DNA of 64,000 nt from Streptomyces sp. NBC_00683 (GCF_036226745.1 NZ_CP109013.1:2294001-2358000), one strand, 5' to 3'; positions 44,378-54,003 are shown, counted from the first letter of the stretch. Made by a program: numbers and translations. Notes: generated from the letters alone by a model not told the origin.

Positions 44378-45031
44378 TCAGATCCGGTATCCGGAGCCGG
44401 GCACGGTGACGATGACGGGAGGTTCCCCGAGCTTGCGCCGCAGGGTCATCACCGTCACACGCACCACGTTGGTGAAGGGGTCGGTGTTCTCGTCCCAGGC
44501 CTTCTCCAGGAGCTGCTCGGCCGAGACGACCGCACCCTCGCTGCGCATCAGTACCTCGAGCACGGCGAATTCCTTCGGGGCCAGCTGGATCTCCTGCTCG
44601 TCCCGGAAGACCTCGCGGCGGTTGGGGTCGAGCTTGATGCCGGCCCGCTCCAGAACGGGCGGCAGGGCGACTGTGGTGCGGCGCCCCAGGGCCCGTACCC
44701 GCGCGGTCAGCTCACTGAAGGCGAAGGGCTTGGGCAGATAGTCGTCCGCGCCGAGCTCCAGGCCCTCGACCCGGTCGCTGACGTCCCCGGACGCGGTGAG
44801 CATGAGGATCCTGGTGGGCATGCCGAGCTCGACGATCCTGCGGCAGACGTCGTCGCCGTGCACCAGCGGGAGGTCCCGGTCCAGCACCACGACGTCGTAG
44901 TCGTTGACCCCGACGCGCTCCAGGGCCGCCGCTCCGTCGTAGACGACGTCGACGGCCATGGCCTCCCGGCGCAGTCCGGTGGCCACCGCATCGGCGAGCA
45001 GTTGCTCGTCCTCGACGACGAGTACGCGCAC
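44378..45031 (-). CDS. cutR: CutR OmpR-family response regulator
   Basis: 217 residues, exactly the known CutR length. Receiver with VLVVEDEQLLADAVATGL, phospho-Asp in VVLDRDLPLVHG and KPFAFSELTARVRAL; winged helix with LAPKEFAVLEVLMRSEG and NVVRVTVMTLRRKL. GTG 45031 follows AAGGA. It forms an operon with cutS. In streptomycetes CutRS affects development, antibiotic output and secretion-stress proteases. The leader contains a perfect hairpin (45065-45092). Confidence 0.9.
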   Translation of the reverse strand: MRVLVVEDEQLLADAVATGLRREAMAVDVVYDGAAALERVGVNDYDVVVLDRDLPLVHGDDVCRRIVELGMPTRILMLTASGDVSDRVEGLELGADDYLPKPFAFSELTARVRALGRRTTVALPPVLERAGIKLDPNRREVFRDEQEIQLAPKEFAVLEVLMRSEGAVVSAEQLLEKAWDENTDPFTNVVRVTVMTLRRKLGEPPVIVTVPGSGYRI

Positions 45032-45394
45032 GGCGCAGTCCTTCCCTAGATCTCCAGAAATACGGCGAGCGGCCCTCGTTCCGGCCGCTCGCTGCACGTC
45101 AGCGGCACCGACTGTGCGCGTCCATCCTGCCCGTAACGCGCATAAACCGGCGGTAAGACGACGCGGCCCGCAGTGCGCCTCCCGGGAATTCATCGGATTC
45201 CCGGGCCAGTTGAGGTTTCTCCGGCATCCGGCCCGGGGAGGACGATTTCACACCCGCGATCACGCCATGCACGTGGCGTTCCACAGCCCGCCCTTCTCCC
45301 CGGAGGGACTGCGTGATCACCCGCCCCCCGACCGCTGGCCGGGGGAATCCCGGGCACACCCCCGTGCCACCGACCCACGATGAGGGGGCGCTCC
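45032..45394. promoter_or_regulatory. Upstream region of cutR with hairpins and TAA repeats
   Basis: 363 bp without a gene. GCGAGCGGCC (45065-45074) and GGCCGCTCGC (45083-45092) make a perfect hairpin 34-61 bp before cutR. TAA triplets at 45134, 45143 and 45154 in similar contexts resemble OmpR-type repeats. CCCGGGAAT-N7-ATTCCCGGG (45181-45205) is a 9-bp-arm dyad. Autoregulation by CutR is a reasonable guess. Confidence 0.45.
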
Positions 45395-45568
45395 ATGGAC
45401 GCTTTCACCGCAGGTCTGCTGCAACGAATCAAGACCACCGAGTCCGACCTCACGAGGGCTCGCGAGACGGGCGACGACTTCCTCGCGGATGTCGAGCAGG
45501 GAGAGCTGGACGACCTGCACCGCCTCGCCGCCGAGCACGGCGTCGAAATCAGCGCCACAAGCGTCTGA
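45395..45568 (+). CDS. Small acidic conserved protein
   Basis: A 57-residue acidic protein (DAFTAGLLQRIKTTESDLTR, then DDFLADVEQGELDDLHRLAAEHGV), likely two helices. ATG 45395 is nine bases behind GAGGGG. I recognise it as a type of small protein found between cutR and suhB in streptomycetes, without known function. A clean terminator follows seven bases after its stop, which supports a real gene. Confidence 0.75.
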   Translation: MDAFTAGLLQRIKTTESDLTRARETGDDFLADVEQGELDDLHRLAAEHGVEISATSV

Positions 45569-45574
45569 GCCGCC

Positions 45575-45620
45575 ACGAGAGGGCCCCGGAGCCGATATAC
45601 GGCACCCGGGGCCCTCTCGT
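45575..45620. terminator. Bidirectional terminator between small gene and suhB-like gene
   Basis: ACGAGAGGGCCCCGG (45575-45589) pairs perfectly with CCGGGGCCCTCTCGT (45606-45620); 16-nt loop. Lies between convergent genes. Confidence 0.9.
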
Positions 45621-45666
45621 ACGTCCGCGCCCGTCCGGGGTGCCACCAGGGGCCCCGGGCCCGGCA

Positions 45667-46467
45667 TCAGTCGTGCCAGGCCCCCAGGTCCTCCAGGAGT
45701 GCCTGCAGCGGCTCGAAGACGCCCGGGGTCGCCGCGACGGTCAGGTCGCCGTCCGCCGGGAGCCCCGGCCGGCCTCCGGTGAGCGCTCCGGCCTCGCGGG
45801 CGATGAGGTCGCCGGCCGCCAGGTCCCAGGGGTGCAGTCCGCGTTCGTAGTAGCCGTCGAGCCTGCCCGCCGCGACGTCGCAGAGGTCGACCGCGGCCGA
45901 TCCGCCGCGCCGGATGTCGCGCAGCTTCGGGATGAGCTGCTGGGCGACGGCGGCCTGGTGGGTGCGTACCTCGGTGACGTAGTTGAAGCCGGTCGACACG
46001 AGGGCCTCGCCGAAGGGCGGGGAGGGGCGGCAGGTCAGGGCCTCGCCGTTCAGGTACGCGCCGCCGCCGAGCACCGCGTGGAACGTCTCGCGGCGCATCG
46101 GCGCCTCGACCACGCCGACGACCCGCTCTCCGTCGCGCTCGGCGGCGATGGAGACGGCCCAGGTGGGCAGCCCGTAGAGGTAGTTCACCGTGCCGTCGAG
46201 GGGATCGATGACCCACCGGATCCCGCTGCTGCCCTCGGCGCTGGCGCCCTCCTCGCCGAGGAAGCCGTCGCGGGGGCGGTTCCCGGAGAGGAAGCCGGTG
46301 ATGAGCTTCTCCGCCCGGATGTCCATCTCGGTGACGACGTCGATGGGGCTGGACTTCGTCGCGGCCACCCCCAGGTCGGCCGGGCGGCCGTCACGCAGCA
46401 GGGCTCCGGCCCGGCGGGCCGCCTCCAGGGCGAGGTCGAGCAGTTCGGACAGGAAGGGGTCGGTCAC
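45667..46467 (-). CDS. Inositol monophosphatase family protein (SuhB-like)
   Basis: About 266 residues. Metal-binding motifs: GEEG, WVIDPLDGTVNYLYG and WDLAAGDLIAREAGA. Hydrolyses inositol-1-phosphate or related sugar phosphates. GTG 46467 lies behind GGAG; ATG 46500 is an in-frame alternative without a site. It is downstream of the ferrochelatase on the same strand with a gap of ~42 bp. Position equals suhB (Rv2701c) of the mycobacterial block. Confidence 0.92.
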   Translation of the reverse strand: MTDPFLSELLDLALEAARRAGALLRDGRPADLGVAATKSSPIDVVTEMDIRAEKLITGFLSGNRPRDGFLGEEGASAEGSSGIRWVIDPLDGTVNYLYGLPTWAVSIAAERDGERVVGVVEAPMRRETFHAVLGGGAYLNGEALTCRPSPPFGEALVSTGFNYVTEVRTHQAAVAQQLIPKLRDIRRGGSAAVDLCDVAAGRLDGYYERGLHPWDLAAGDLIAREAGALTGGRPGLPADGDLTVAATPGVFEPLQALLEDLGAWHD

Positions 46468-46509
46468 AACGCTCCAGGGGGTGTTCCGGCCGGCTGGCAT
46501 GCCGGGGTT

Positions 46510-47637
46510 TCAGGCGTACGGGCTGTCGGCACCCGCGGCTGCGGGCCTGACGGCCCTGGCCGGACAGCACCCGGCCGGGCAGAGGTCGTGGGAGGCGCCG
46601 AGAGCGCCCAGGGCGCACCGGTCCACCGGGCGGCCCTCTTCGGCGGCGGTGCGCTCCAGGAGGAGCTCACGCACGGCCGCCGCGAACCGGGGGTCCGCAC
46701 CGACCGTCGCGGACCTGCGGACCGGCAGCCCCAGCTCGGCGGCCTTCGCGGTGGCCTCCGTGTCGAGGTCGTACAGGACCTCCATGTGGTCCGAGACGAA
46801 GCCGATGGGGGCCATGACGACCGCGGGGACACCGGCGCCGTGGAGCGTCTCCAGGTGGTCGCAGATGTCGGGCTCCAGCCACGGGATGTGCGGGGCGCCG
46901 CTGCGCGACTGGTAGACGAGCTGCCACGGGTGGTCGATTCCGGTCTCCTCGCGCACCGCGTCGACGATCACCCGGGCCACGTCGAGGTGCTCCGCCACGT
47001 AGGAGCCGCCGTCCCCGTGCGTCTCCACGGGGCCCGAGGAGTCGGCGGCGGAGGTCGGGATGGAGTGCGTGGTGAACGCGAGGTGCGCACCCGCCCTGAC
47101 GTCGTCGGGGAGGTCCGCCAGCGAGGCCAGCAGACCGTCCACCATGGGACGTACGAAGCCGGGGTGGTTGAAGTAGTGCCGGAGCTTGTCCACGCGCGGC
47201 ACCGGCAGTCCCTCGGCCTCCAGTACGGCCAGTGACTCGGCGAGGTTCTCGCGGTACTGGCGGCAGCCCGAGTACGAGGCGTAGGCGCTGGTGGCGAGGA
47301 CGGCGATGCGGCGATGGCCGTCCGCGACCATGTCCCGGAGCGTGGCGGTGAGGTACGGCGCCCAGTTGCGGTTGCCCCAGTACACCGGCAGTTCGAGGCC
47401 GTGGTCGGCGAAGTCCTTGCGCAGCGCGTCGAGCAGCGACCTGTTCTGCGCGTTGATCGGGCTGACGCCGCCGAACAGGAAGTAGTGCTTGCCGACTTCC
47501 TTCAGCCGTTCTTCGGGGATGCCCCTGCCCCGGGTCACGTTCGCCAGGAACGGGACCACGTCGTCCGGGCCTTCGGGGCCGCCGAAGGAGAGCAGCAGCA
47601 GGGCGTCGTAGAGAGCGGGATCGCGCAGATCGGACAT
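46510..47637 (-). CDS. hemH: Ferrochelatase (coproporphyrin III type, actinobacterial)
   Basis: 375 residues. Family motifs: [20 protein letters not shown] at the start, the metal-site [13 protein letters not shown] (His) and a late Glu in [12 protein letters not shown]. In actinobacteria the enzyme inserts iron into coproporphyrin III in the coproporphyrin-dependent heme route. A C-terminal extension has cysteines in RCALG and DLCPAGCCP, which fits the [2Fe-2S] cluster known in actinobacterial members. Divergent from an MFS gene. Confidence 0.95.
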   Translation of the reverse strand: MSDLRDPALYDALLLLSFGGPEGPDDVVPFLANVTRGRGIPEERLKEVGKHYFLFGGVSPINAQNRSLLDALRKDFADHGLELPVYWGNRNWAPYLTATLRDMVADGHRRIAVLATSAYASYSGCRQYRENLAESLAVLEAEGLPVPRVDKLRHYFNHPGFVRPMVDGLLASLADLPDDVRAGAHLAFTTHSIPTSAADSSGPVETHGDGGSYVAEHLDVARVIVDAVREETGIDHPWQLVYQSRSGAPHIPWLEPDICDHLETLHGAGVPAVVMAPIGFVSDHMEVLYDLDTEATAKAAELGLPVRRSATVGADPRFAAAVRELLLERTAAEEGRPVDRCALGALGASHDLCPAGCCPARAVRPAAAGADSPYA

Positions 47638-47763
47638 GGACCCGATCCTGCCACCCGCCTCCGCCCGTGCGACAGCCGACATCGGTCGCGGTCCCCGGGG
47701 ACCGCGACCGCCCGTAAGCTGTATGAGCCATCTATACGCCTGACAGGCTTCCCGGAGCTCCTC

Positions 47764-49011
47764 TTGCCCAGCCCCTACCGCGCCATCTTCGCCGCCCCCG
47801 GCACCAGGGGTTTCTCGGCGGCAGGATTCTTCGGCCGGATGCCGCTCTCCATGATGGGGATCGGCGTGGTGACGATGGTGTCCCAGATCACCGGCCGCTA
47901 CGGGCTCGCCGGTGCGCTCTCGGCGACGCTCGCCATGGCGGCGGCCGTCATGGGGCCGCAGGTCTCCCGGCTGGTGGACCGGTACGGGCAGCGCCGGGTC
48001 CTGCGCCCGGTCACCCTGGTCTCCGTCGCGGCGGTCGCGGGGCTCCTGATCTGCGCCCAGCAGCGGCTGCCGGACTGGACCCTCTTCGTCTTCGCCGCGG
48101 GCGCCGGCTGCGTCCCGAGCGTGGGTTCGATGGTGAGGGCGCGCTGGGCCGAGATCTACCGGGGTTCCGGCCGCCAGCTGCACACCGCGTACGCCTGGGA
48201 GTCGATCGTCGACGAGGTGTGCTTCATCTTCGGGCCGATCATCTCCATCGGCCTGTCCACGGCGTGGTTCCCGGAGGCCGGGCCGCTGCTCGCGGCCGTG
48301 TTCCTGGTGATCGGCGTCTTCTGGCTGACCGCCCAGCGCGCCACCGAGCCGAGACCGCATCCCAAGGAGCACCACTCGGGCGGTTCGGCGCTCCGCTCGA
48401 CCGGTCTGCAGGTCCTGGTGGTCACCTTCGTCGCCACGGGCGCGATCTTCGGTGCGGTCGACGTGGTGACGGTGGCCTTCGCCGAGGAGCGCGGCCACAA
48501 GGCCGCGGCCAGTCTCGTCCTGGCGGTCTACGCCCTGGGGTCGTGTCTCGCGGGAGCCGTCTTCGGCCTGCTGCACCTCAGGGGGAAGTCGTCCACGAGG
48601 TGGCTGGTGGGGGTCTGTGCGATGGCCGTGAGTATGATCCCCCTCCAATTGGCCGGGAGCCTGCCGTTCCTGGCCGTGGCGCTCTTTGTCGCGGGTCTCG
48701 CCATCGCACCGACGATGGTCACCACCATGGCCCTCGTCGAACAGCACGTACCGCGCACCCAGCTGACCGAGGGCATGACCTGGACCAGTACCGGGCTCGC
48801 TGTCGGAGTGGCGCTCGGCTCCTCCGCCGCCGGCTGGGTGGTCGACGCCTCCGGGGCCGAGGCGGGGTACGCGGTGCCCGCCGTGGCGGGAGCGCTCGCG
48901 GCCGCGGTGGCGTTCCTGGGGTATCGCCGGCTCGCCGAGCCGGTTCCTACGGGAGGGCGCGGGGAAGATGACCGACACCTACGCACGGACGACGACGAGC
49001 ACGTGGCGTAA
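47764..49011 (+). CDS. MFS transporter
   Basis: About 415 residues from a TTG at 47764 with GGAG six bases upstream. Twelve hydrophobic segments; motif-A-like [19 protein letters not shown] between helices 2 and 3. Substrate unknown. The 3' end overlaps the next gene by 44 bp, an unusually long overlap, so the two are likely cotranscribed. The frame is open far upstream but only as antisense of hemH. Confidence 0.9.
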   Translation: MPSPYRAIFAAPGTRGFSAAGFFGRMPLSMMGIGVVTMVSQITGRYGLAGALSATLAMAAAVMGPQVSRLVDRYGQRRVLRPVTLVSVAAVAGLLICAQQRLPDWTLFVFAAGAGCVPSVGSMVRARWAEIYRGSGRQLHTAYAWESIVDEVCFIFGPIISIGLSTAWFPEAGPLLAAVFLVIGVFWLTAQRATEPRPHPKEHHSGGSALRSTGLQVLVVTFVATGAIFGAVDVVTVAFAEERGHKAAASLVLAVYALGSCLAGAVFGLLHLRGKSSTRWLVGVCAMAVSMIPLQLAGSLPFLAVALFVAGLAIAPTMVTTMALVEQHVPRTQLTEGMTWTSTGLAVGVALGSSAAGWVVDASGAEAGYAVPAVAGALAAAVAFLGYRRLAEPVPTGGRGEDDRHLRTDDDEHVA

Positions 49012-50290
49012 CTGGGCGGGAAACGTCACCGCCCGGCCGGTACGGACCGTGTCCCCCGCCTCCGTCGACGAGCTCGCCGAGGTCCTCCGCAGGGCCTCCG
49101 AGGACGGCCTGACGGTGAAGCCGGTCGGCACCGGTCACTCGTTCACCGCGGCCGCGGCGACCGACGGTGTGCTGATCCGCCCCGGTCTGCTCACCGGGAT
49201 CCGGGAGATCGACCGTACGGCGATGACGGTGACCGTCGAGGCGGGCACCCCGCTGAAGCGCCTCAACACGGTGCTCGCCCGCGAGGGACTCTCGCTCACC
49301 AACATGGGCGACATCATGGAGCAGACGGTTGCCGGGGCCACCTCCACCGGTACCCACGGCACCGGCCGCGACTCGGCTTCCATCTCCGCGCAGATACGCG
49401 CGCTGGAACTGGTCACCGCGGGCGGCACGGTGCTGCGCTGTTCGAAGAGCGAGAACCCCGATGTCTTCGCGGCCGCCCGGATCGGGCTCGGCGCGCTCGG
49501 TGTGGTCACCGCGATCACGTTCGCGGTGGAGCCGGTCTTTCTGCTCAGGGCACGCGAGGAACCGATGACCTTCGACAGGGTCACCACCGACTTCGATCAG
49601 CTGGTCGCCGAGAACGAGCACTTCGAGTTCTACTGGTTCCCTCACACCGGCAACTGCAACACCAAGCGCAACAACCGCAGCGCGGGCCCCGCTGATCCTC
49701 CCGGCAGGATCAGCGGCTGGATCGAGGACGAGCTCCTCTCCAACGGGATCTTCCAGGTGGCCTGTTCGGTCGGCCGGGCGGTCCCGGGGGCCATCCCTTC
49801 CCTCGCGAAGCTCTCCAGTCGCGCCCTGTCGGCCCGTACGTACACCGACGTTCCCTACAAGGTGTTCACCAGTCCCCGGCGGGTGCGCTTCGTCGAGATG
49901 GAGTACGCACTGCCGCGCGAGGCCGCGGTCGAGGCGCTGCGCGAGGTCAAGGCCATGGTCGAGCGCTCACCGCTGCGGGTCGGCTTCCCGGTGGAGGTGC
50001 GGACGGCGCCCGCGGACGACATACCGCTCTCCACGGCCCACGGCCGCGAGAGCGCGTACATCGCCGTGCACCTGTACCGCGGCACCCCGCACCAGGCGTA
50101 CTTCACGGCCGTCGAACGGATCATGACGGGCTATGCCGGCCGCCCTCACTGGGGAAAGATCCACACCCGGGACGCCGAGTATCTGGCCGGGGCGTACCCG
50201 AAGTTCGGCGAGTTCACCGCCGTGCGCGACCGGCTCGACCCGGACCGGCTGTTCGCCAACGACTATCTGCGGCGCGTCCTGGGCGACTGA
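48968..50290 (+). CDS. D-arabinono-1,4-lactone oxidase family FAD protein
   Basis: 440 residues. FAD-binding PP-loop [14 protein letters not shown] (His may carry the covalent flavin), [29 protein letters not shown], and a C-terminal ALO domain (about 180-435) ending in [13 protein letters not shown]. Family enzymes oxidise lactones or alditols with oxygen. Substrate unresolved; mycobacterial relatives act on gulono-lactone. Shares the transcript with the MFS gene. Confidence 0.92.
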   Translation: MTDTYARTTTSTWRNWAGNVTARPVRTVSPASVDELAEVLRRASEDGLTVKPVGTGHSFTAAAATDGVLIRPGLLTGIREIDRTAMTVTVEAGTPLKRLNTVLAREGLSLTNMGDIMEQTVAGATSTGTHGTGRDSASISAQIRALELVTAGGTVLRCSKSENPDVFAAARIGLGALGVVTAITFAVEPVFLLRAREEPMTFDRVTTDFDQLVAENEHFEFYWFPHTGNCNTKRNNRSAGPADPPGRISGWIEDELLSNGIFQVACSVGRAVPGAIPSLAKLSSRALSARTYTDVPYKVFTSPRRVRFVEMEYALPREAAVEALREVKAMVERSPLRVGFPVEVRTAPADDIPLSTAHGRESAYIAVHLYRGTPHQAYFTAVERIMTGYAGRPHWGKIHTRDAEYLAGAYPKFGEFTAVRDRLDPDRLFANDYLRRVLGD

Positions 50291-50317
50291 ACCCTGCGGT
50301 GCCGCGCGGACGGCCGG

Positions 50318-51295
50318 TCACCGGCCGGTGTCCGTCCCCGCTGCGGCCCCGTCGCTCTGTTCCGGGGCGTCGCCGGTTCCGGTCGGGTCCGGTGACTCCG
50401 GAGCTCCGTCGCCGGGCGCCGTCGGAGTGGCGGTGGGATCGGGCGCCGGGTCTGCGCCGGGGGCGGAGGGTGTGGTGCCGGGGTCGGCCGACGAGCCGCC
50501 GCTCCGGTCCGGAACCGGGTCCGGTGCCGTGCTCGGCCCGTCGTCCGCGTCCGTCCCGGGCGTGGTGCCGGCCCCGCTGCCCGGATCACCGTCGCGGTCA
50601 CCGTCCTGCTCCTCGCCGGTGCCGCGCGAGGGCTCCGGAGCGGTCGTTCCCGTGCCCCGTTCGCCGTGCACGACGGAGCCGACGGTCGTTCCCCCGCCGC
50701 CGCTGAGGTCGTTGCCGGAGACCAGTTCGTACGCGGTGATGCCGGCCATCGACAGGGCGAAGACGGCGACCGCCGCGAGCGCGGAGCGCCGTGCGCCCCG
50801 GATCCGGGTGCCGTGGGTACGTGCGTCCGAGTACGCGTCGGGCCCGACCTGGCCGAGCAGCTGCGTGGCCTGCGCGTCGTCGGCTCTCAGCAGCTGCGTG
50901 GCTTCCGCGTCGTCGGCTCTCAGCAGCTGCGTACGCTCCGGGTCGGACTCCACGGTCCGCAGGACCGTCGTCGCGTCGTCACCCCGGAGCCGTGCCGGCT
51001 CCCGCACCGTCTCCCGCGTGAGTACGGCCACCTGACGGCCGGCCGGATGCTTCACCTGGACCGTGACTTCGCGGATCTGCTCACCCGTGCGACGGAAGAA
51101 GTGCTGGAAGACCGACCCCCCGCAGGTGGCGACGACACTCATCACGCCGGCGCCGGCGATCGTCCCGTACACACCCAGCTGCGAAGCCATCACCGCCGCG
51201 GCGACCGCCGCGACGGCACTGCCCGCAACCTGCGGCAGGCTCAGATCTATTCGCTTCTGCCCGGGTTCCGCATCCCTTTGCGGCTTCTGATCCAT
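50318..51295 (-). CDS. Membrane protein with TQLLR repeats and disordered Pro/Gly/Asp tail
   Basis: About 325 residues. Hydrophobic Ala/Val/Gly helix pair near 20-55 (AVAAVAAAVMASQLGV), a basic stretch, then three near repeats of 11 residues built on TQLLRADDA (about 115-150), a second membrane helix (about 165-190; LAAVAVFALSMAGITAYELV) and a ~130-residue tail rich in Thr, Pro, Asp, Gly. ATG 51295 is chosen; support is modest. Threonine-containing repeats before a membrane span in actinobacteria are often Ser/Thr-kinase and FHA targets (inference). Function unknown. Confidence 0.8.
   Translation of the reverse strand: MDQKPQRDAEPGQKRIDLSLPQVAGSAVAAVAAAVMASQLGVYGTIAGAGVMSVVATCGGSVFQHFFRRTGEQIREVTVQVKHPAGRQVAVLTRETVREPARLRGDDATTVLRTVESDPERTQLLRADDAEATQLLRADDAQATQLLGQVGPDAYSDARTHGTRIRGARRSALAAVAVFALSMAGITAYELVSGNDLSGGGGTTVGSVVHGERGTGTTAPEPSRGTGEEQDGDRDGDPGSGAGTTPGTDADDGPSTAPDPVPDRSGGSSADPGTTPSAPGADPAPDPTATPTAPGDGAPESPDPTGTGDAPEQSDGAAAGTDTGR
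50856..50940 (+). repeat. 33-bp in-frame tandem repeat (2.6 copies)
   Basis: Units at 50856-50888, 50889-50921 and 50922 onward; the third is partial and diverged. The unit starts AGCAGCTGCG. It encodes the TQLLRADDAxA repeats of the minus-strand membrane protein. The 33-bp phase keeps the frame. Confidence 0.9.
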
Positions 51296-51792
51296 TACCA
51301 GCCCTTGCTCGACAACTACCCCACCCTGCACCAAGAAGGGACATATGAGCGAAGGGAATAGTTCCGATTCTGGAGATTGTGTGAAGCAGCACACGCATTG
51401 AGGGCATAGTGCCGACAACTGGGTAGCCCAACTCCCGTGCCCGGCGAGAACTTCGGCGGCGCGCCGGTCCACCCCCGTGGCCCGAATGGAGTACTGTGGC
51501 GAGCCCTGGGGCCGGACTCCCACATGGGTATCCGGGACCTGCGGGAGGGGGCCGAAGACGGCACTCGAACCGGCGGCGCCGCGGCATCGCACGGGCGCCT
51601 GCGACACAGAGCGACCAAGTGGTCACTATGTGTCGTAAACAGGTAACCGTGCCATGGTGGCGATCCAGGGCCAACGCCCGACACGCCGGGTAACTTGGCA
51701 AGGTTGTGGCAGGCTGCACCCGGGCAGGCCACACTCGACTAGCGGAAGCAGCGACGCACGTGACGTCGGCAGGCACCACCCGGGAGGTTCCC
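51296..51792 (+). promoter_or_regulatory. Region upstream of sepH
   Basis: 497 bp, no accepted gene. Two small plus-strand frames are open: 51345-51401 (18 codons, ATG five bases after AAGGG) and 51486-51638 (50 codons, weak site). Neither has a recognised product. A promoter for sepH probably lies here but none is convincing by eye. Confidence 0.4.
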
Positions 51793-52854
51793 ATGCCCGA
51801 ACTGCGTGTCGTGGCCGTCTCAAACGACGGCACACGACTGGTGCTCAAGGCTGCGGACAGCACGGAGTACACGCTTCCGATCGATGAGCGGCTGCGTGCC
51901 GCCGTGCGCAATGACCGCGCCAGGCTCGGCCAGATCGAAATCGAGGTGGAGAGCCACCTCCGCCCCCGCGACATCCAGGCACGGATACGAGCCGGTGCCT
52001 CGGCGGAGGAAGTCGCCCAGTTCGCCGGAATCCCCGTCGACCGTGTGCGCCGCTTCGAGGGCCCTGTCCTCGCCGAGCGCGCCTTCATGGCCGAGCGGGC
52101 CCGGAAGACTCCTGTGCGCCGTCCCGGCGAGAACACCGGCCCTCAGCTCGGCGAGGCGGTGCAGGAGCGCCTCCTGCTGCGCGGCGCCGACAAGGAAACC
52201 GTCCAGTGGGACTCCTGGCGCCGGGACGACGGCACCTGGGAAGTCCTCCTGGTGTACCGGGTCGCGGGCGAACCGCACTCGGCGAGCTGGACGTACGACC
52301 CGCCGCGCCGGCTGGTCCAGGCGGTGGACGACGAAGCACGCTCGCTGATCGGCGAGACGGACGACGTCGCCGCGCCGGAGCCCAGCTTCCCGTTCGTGCC
52401 GCGGATCGCACGACTGCCGCGCGACCGGCCGCTGGACCGTGCGCTCGACCGTCAGATCGAGCGCCCCACTCCCCCGGCACCGGAGCCGGAGGAGCGCATC
52501 GGCGGGGTGTCGGCCGGCGAGCGCGACTCGCTGACCAGCCTCCTGGAGGCGGTCCCCAGCTTCCGTGGCGACATGGTCGTCCCGGAGCGTCCCCAGCAGC
52601 CCGAACCGCCGGCGATCGAACCCGCCGCCCAGGAGCCGGAGGCCGACGAGCCGCCGGCGGCTGCCGCATCCGCGGGTGCGGGTTCCGCCTACGCGGACGT
52701 GCTGATGCCGCGCGCGGTGGCCGGCCACCGCGACCGGCTGACCGGGACGACGGACCGGCAGGCCGAGGCGGACGGAGTCCGACCGGGTCGTCGGGCCGCG
52801 GTGCCCAGCTGGGACGAGATCGTCTTCGGCACGCGCCGGAAGAAGCAGGACTGA
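51793..52854 (+). CDS. sepH: Septation protein SepH
   Basis: 353 residues. N-terminal DUF3071 domain (about 1-170; MPELRVVAVSNDGTRLVLKA, IRAGASAEEVAQFAGIPVDRV as the HTH part that contacts FtsZ), a long Pro/Glu/Ala linker (about 200-310), and the conserved C-terminal PSWDEIVFGTR motif. In Streptomyces, SepH binds FtsZ and promotes Z-ring assembly in sporulation septation. ATG follows GGGAGG by six bases. Single gene followed by a terminator. Confidence 0.96.
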   Translation: MPELRVVAVSNDGTRLVLKAADSTEYTLPIDERLRAAVRNDRARLGQIEIEVESHLRPRDIQARIRAGASAEEVAQFAGIPVDRVRRFEGPVLAERAFMAERARKTPVRRPGENTGPQLGEAVQERLLLRGADKETVQWDSWRRDDGTWEVLLVYRVAGEPHSASWTYDPPRRLVQAVDDEARSLIGETDDVAAPEPSFPFVPRIARLPRDRPLDRALDRQIERPTPPAPEPEERIGGVSAGERDSLTSLLEAVPSFRGDMVVPERPQQPEPPAIEPAAQEPEADEPPAAAASAGAGSAYADVLMPRAVAGHRDRLTGTTDRQAEADGVRPGRRAAVPSWDEIVFGTRRKKQD

Positions 52855-52881
52855 GGACCATCCGGATGTCCGTAGCATGAC

Positions 52882-52913
52882 GAGGGCCCGTACGCCGCTG
52901 CGTACGGGCCCTT
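52882..52913. terminator. Bidirectional terminator downstream of sepH
   Basis: AGGGCCCGTACGC pairs perfectly with GCGTACGGGCCCT (within 52882-52913) over a CGCT loop. Serves sepH and the convergent sulfurtransferase gene. Confidence 0.9.
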
Positions 52914-52936
52914 GCTCCGTCCGGACGCCGGTCGCG

Positions 52937-53764
52937 TCAGCTGGGGTTCGGCCCGGTCGCCACGGGGCGGGACTCGTCCGAGGACCACTCGGACCAGGAA
53001 CCCGCGTACAGCGCGGCCCGGTGTCCGGCGATCTCCAGCGCCAGCACCTCATGGGCGCCCGAGACACCCGAGCCGCAGTAGACACCGACCTCGGTATCCC
53101 CGTCGGCCCCCAGGGCGGCGAAGCGGGAGGCCAGCGATCCGGCGGGGAGGAAGCGCCCGTCCTCGGCCACGTTCTGCACGGTCGGGGCAGATACGGCGCC
53201 GGGGATGTGACCGCCCACCCGGTCGATCGGCTCCACATCGCCCCGGTAGCGCTCCGCGGCACGGGCGTCGAGCAGCAGCCCGGAGCGGGCGAGTGCCGCG
53301 GCGGCGTCCGCGTCCAGCAGGGGGAGCGCACCCGGTTCGGGCCGGAAATCACCCTCGTCGGGCGTCGGAACCTTCGTCGAGAGCTCTCCGGTCCATGCCG
53401 CGAGACCGCCGTCCAGAACGCGGACGTCGGGGTGTCCCGCCCAGCGCAGCAGCCACCAGGCGCGGGCCGCCGCCCAGCCCAGGCCGCCGTCGTAGACCAC
53501 CACCGGTGTGCCGTGGGAGACGCCGGCCCGCCTCATGGCCGCCCCGAAGGTTTCCGGGCGGGGCAGCGGGTGGCGCCCGCCGCTGCCCGCCGGACCGGAG
53601 AGCTCCGCTTCGAGATCGACGAACACCGCGCCGGGGATGTGCCCGGCTTCGTAATCGGGGCGGCCGTGAGGACCGCCCAGCTGCCAGCGGATGTCCAGGA
53701 GCACCGGCGGACGTGGCCCTGCCGACTCGCTCACGTATTCGGATGCGGTGATGATGGGCTTCAT
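52937..53764 (-). CDS. Thiosulfate sulfurtransferase, two rhodanese domains
   Basis: 275 residues. Inactive N-terminal rhodanese domain (about 1-130) and catalytic C-terminal domain (about 150-270) with the Cys loop VYCGSGVSGA. Transfers sulfane sulfur, for example from thiosulfate or 3-mercaptopyruvate. ATG 53764; an ATG at 53773 is possible. Convergent to sepH. Confidence 0.93.
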   Translation of the reverse strand: MKPIITASEYVSESAGPRPPVLLDIRWQLGGPHGRPDYEAGHIPGAVFVDLEAELSGPAGSGGRHPLPRPETFGAAMRRAGVSHGTPVVVYDGGLGWAAARAWWLLRWAGHPDVRVLDGGLAAWTGELSTKVPTPDEGDFRPEPGALPLLDADAAAALARSGLLLDARAAERYRGDVEPIDRVGGHIPGAVSAPTVQNVAEDGRFLPAGSLASRFAALGADGDTEVGVYCGSGVSGAHEVLALEIAGHRAALYAGSWSEWSSDESRPVATGPNPS

Positions 53765-54003
53765 AGGTGCCATCTTCGCGCAGACGGCGTCCCGCATAGG
53801 GTGACGCCAAATTGGACGTACCGCATCAAATCGGTCTTCGCACCTTCAGAACCCGGAAAATGCGGCGCGGCCGGGGTGCCTGTGGAGCTCGGTGGTGCGA
53901 GCATCTGCACGGAGCGTACACACCCGTATCCGTACCGCTGGACGGCGTACCGGCCCCGTTCCCCCCGTACGGCCACGACGATGGTCCGAGGAGAGAGAAG
54001 AAG

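Noticed and set aside
43033..44409. 458-codon frame with a good AGAAGGA ribosome site upstream of ATG 43033
   Set aside because: The frame runs antisense through cutS with Arg/Gln/Leu-rich composition. A short product ending near 43137 cannot be excluded, but there is no stop in that frame.
46510..48978. Minus-strand frame upstream extension of ferrochelatase to 822 codons
   Set aside because: The extension is antisense to the MFS gene; ferrochelatase similarity starts at 47637.
50856..50940. Repeat block considered as a CRISPR array
   Set aside because: The copies are contiguous without spacers and keep a coding frame, so they are a protein repeat.
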